From assembly GCA_036444495.1 (NCBI GenBank), contig JAZGBC010000102.1, forward strand, positions 1 through 24,034: DNA of 24,034 nucleotides, in the 5' to 3' direction. Made by a program: the position numbers and the translations under genes. This document shows positions 22,699-24,034 of this stretch, in pieces (the first letter of the stretch is position 1; every line of letters begins with the position of its first letter). Origin of the DNA: JAZGBC01 sp036444495 (GTDB taxonomy: Bacteria > Pseudomonadota > Alphaproteobacteria > Kiloniellales > J153). The notes beneath the pieces are model-generated. The model was not told the DNA's origin. It made no database searches and worked only from the letters and a program-made list of their open reading frames with translations.

Positions 22699-24034
22699 CT
22701 AATCCGTCCGGGAATTCCCGAGCAGGCCCTTCGATTCCAGGAAAGGCCGCGGGTCGACCACGTTCTTTTCCAGATAAGCCGCCTTGGCGCCCTGCCCGAA
22801 GGCGAGCGTCATGAGCTGCGAGCCGTGGAAAACCGGGAGCCCGCCATCAAGATCCATCTCCGGCTGACGGGCGTCCACGTTCATATGGCACATGGGACAC
22901 ATGGTCACGATGGCCTCGGCGCCGCAGTCCAGGGCATTCTTTACGATCTTGCGCGACATCCTGGCCGAAATTCGGGGCTGGGTGACGCCCAGCGCGCCGC
23001 CGCAGCACTCGGTCTTGTACGACCAATCCACGGTCTCGGCTCCGAGCGCCCGAACCAGGTAATCCATCTTCATGGGATATTCCGGGTTCTCGGCCCCTGT
23101 GACCTTGCTCGGCCGGGTGATCAGGCAGCCGTAGTAACAAGCGACCCTGAGATTTTCGAGCGGCCGTTCGACCTTGCGCCGGATGTCCGCCACGCTGGCC
23201 CGTTCCATCAAGGTGTCGAGAATGTGTTGGACCTTGACCTTGCCGTGGTACGGCTGGGCGTTGTGCGCCTCGGCCTTGCGCAGCGCGTCCGGGTCGTGCA
23301 GGGCGGTGTATTCGGCCGCCTTGAGGCGCGCAAAACAGTTACTGCAGGGCGAGGTCACGGTGTCCAAGCCCATCTGTTCGATGGTCGACATGGTGCGCAG
23401 GGGAAGCGCAGTGGCGAGCGTCGAATCCGTAGCGTGCGCCGGGGTCGCGCCGCAGCAGACCCAGCCGGGGGGCTCGACCAGCTCGATGCCGAGCGTCTCC
23501 GCCGTCCTGCGTATGGTGCGGTCGTAGTCCGCGGCGCTGGAGAGAGCGGCGCAGCCGGGGAAGTAGGCGACCTTGTCCTTCGGATCGTCGAGCGGCGTCA
23601 CCTTCCTCGGCGGCCGGGCGAAATGGGGGAAAAGTTTTAGCTTGCCGCGCTTGAGCATGCGCAGGCCCATGCCCAGGTCGCGCAGCGGCTGGCGCAGCGC
23701 AAGGTTGTAGACGAACATCAGGCCCAGTTCCGGAATCCGGCCCAGCAGCTTGACGAAGAACATGAACAGGGCGTTGAACCGCGCGATTTCGGGTATGGCC
23801 GGCCGGATATTCCGCCGTCTCGCTTCGATGCGCAGGGCATCCATCACCCCCGTGACGTCGATCCCCTGCGGGCAGCGGGTCGCGCAGGTCTGGCAACTCG
23901 CGCAAAGCCAGATGGCCTTGCTGTCCAGAACCATCGGATCGCCCAACTGCAGGCCCCGCATGACCTGGTTCGGCATCAGGTCGAACTCATCGGCGACCGG
24001 GCAGCCGCTGGTGCATTTGACGCACTGATAACAG
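22699..24034 (-). CDS. HdrC-HdrB fusion: heterodisulfide reductase-type Fe-S protein, N-terminus beyond window
   Basis: The frame is open to the window end, so 444 C-terminal residues are visible; the ATG at 23976 is internal. The HdrC-like part holds two [4Fe-4S] motifs, CYQCVKCTSGCP at visible residues 1-12 and CASCQTCATRCP at 44-55. After a hydrophobic stretch (about 85-115) the HdrB part carries two complete CCG motifs: Cys161, Cys193-Cys194, Cys230, Cys233, and Cys303, Cys343-Cys344, Cys379, Cys382. In HdrB these bind the non-cubane clusters that reduce disulfides. Such HdrCB fusions in bacteria work with HdrA or flavoprotein partners in electron transfer or bifurcation. No partner is visible. 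A link to ferredoxin supply for the Hnr homologue or to methyl-group oxidation is inference. It resembles also GlpC-type proteins, but the HdrC N-terminus favours Hdr. Confidence 0.9.
   Translation of the reverse strand, partial: CYQCVKCTSGCPVADEFDLMPNQVMRGLQLGDPMVLDSKAIWLCASCQTCATRCPQGIDVTGVMDALRIEARRRNIRPAIPEIARFNALFMFFVKLLGRIPELGLMFVYNLALRQPLRDLGMGLRMLKRGKLKLFPHFARPPRKVTPLDDPKDKVAYFPGCAALSSAADYDRTIRRTAETLGIELVEPPGWVCCGATPAHATDSTLATALPLRTMSTIEQMGLDTVTSPCSNCFARLKAAEYTALHDPDALRKAEAHNAQPYHGKVKVQHILDTLMERASVADIRRKVERPLENLRVACYYGCLITRPSKVTGAENPEYPMKMDYLVRALGAETVDWSYKTECCGGALGVTQPRISARMSRKIVKNALDCGAEAIVTMCPMCHMNVDARQPEMDLDGGLPVFHGSQLMTLAFGQGAKAAYLEKNVVDPRPFLESKGLLGNSRTD

Overview
The window is GC-rich, gene-dense bacterial chromosome with short intergenic gaps and many 4-base ATGA start/stop overlaps. 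Protein flavour (COG5598 methyltransferase, Liv-type ABC transporter, CO-dehydrogenase-like molybdenum hydroxylases, HutC-type GntR regulator) suggests a metabolically versatile alphaproteobacterium; the taxonomic call is inference. No rRNA, tRNA, insertion sequence, phage gene or CRISPR array was recognised.

Region 1 (1-2413, + strand): the 3' part of an MttB-superfamily corrinoid methyltransferase gene, its cobalamin-binding corrinoid protein, and a small SAM-dependent methyltransferase. This is a B12-dependent demethylation module for a methylated or quaternary amine.

Region 2 (2444-10835, - strand): a tightly coupled seven-gene operon. In transcription order it holds an FAD subunit and a fused 2Fe-2S/molybdenum subunit of a hydroxylase, a 6-hydroxynicotinate reductase homologue, a UPF0280 (ApbE-like) protein, two tandem PF06684/DUF1185 proteins, and an enamidase homologue. 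The set matches the first three steps of the reductive nicotinate pathway known from Eubacterium barkeri (hydroxylation, ring reduction, enamide hydrolysis), plus three accessory proteins of unproven role.

Region 3 (10836-11143): a divergent intergenic region with 2.7 copies of a 31-bp tandem repeat and an AT-rich stretch with a perfect 8-bp palindrome, in front of a GntR/UTRA regulator.

Region 4 (11144-20459, + strand): the regulator, a second three-subunit molybdenum hydroxylase (large, FAD, 2Fe-2S), then a complete branched-chain-amino-acid-type ABC transporter with a fused LivH-LivM permease. Strong stem-loops flank the binding-protein gene.

Region 5 (20460-24034): an AT-rich promoter region and a homocysteine-methyltransferase-fold protein that has lost the zinc cysteines (+), then on the - strand a class I (DapA-like) aldolase and an HdrC-HdrB fusion cut by the window end.

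Working model (inference): a locus for import and catabolism of an N-heterocyclic carboxylate of the nicotinate type. The corrinoid module could remove an N-methyl group (trigonelline, N-methylnicotinate, is an attractive candidate), the Mo-hydroxylase/Hnr/enamidase operon could open the ring, and the Hdr-type protein could belong to the redox chemistry that supplies low-potential electrons. The least understood parts are the UPF0280 protein, which may be the flavin transferase for Hnr, and the paired DUF1185 proteins.
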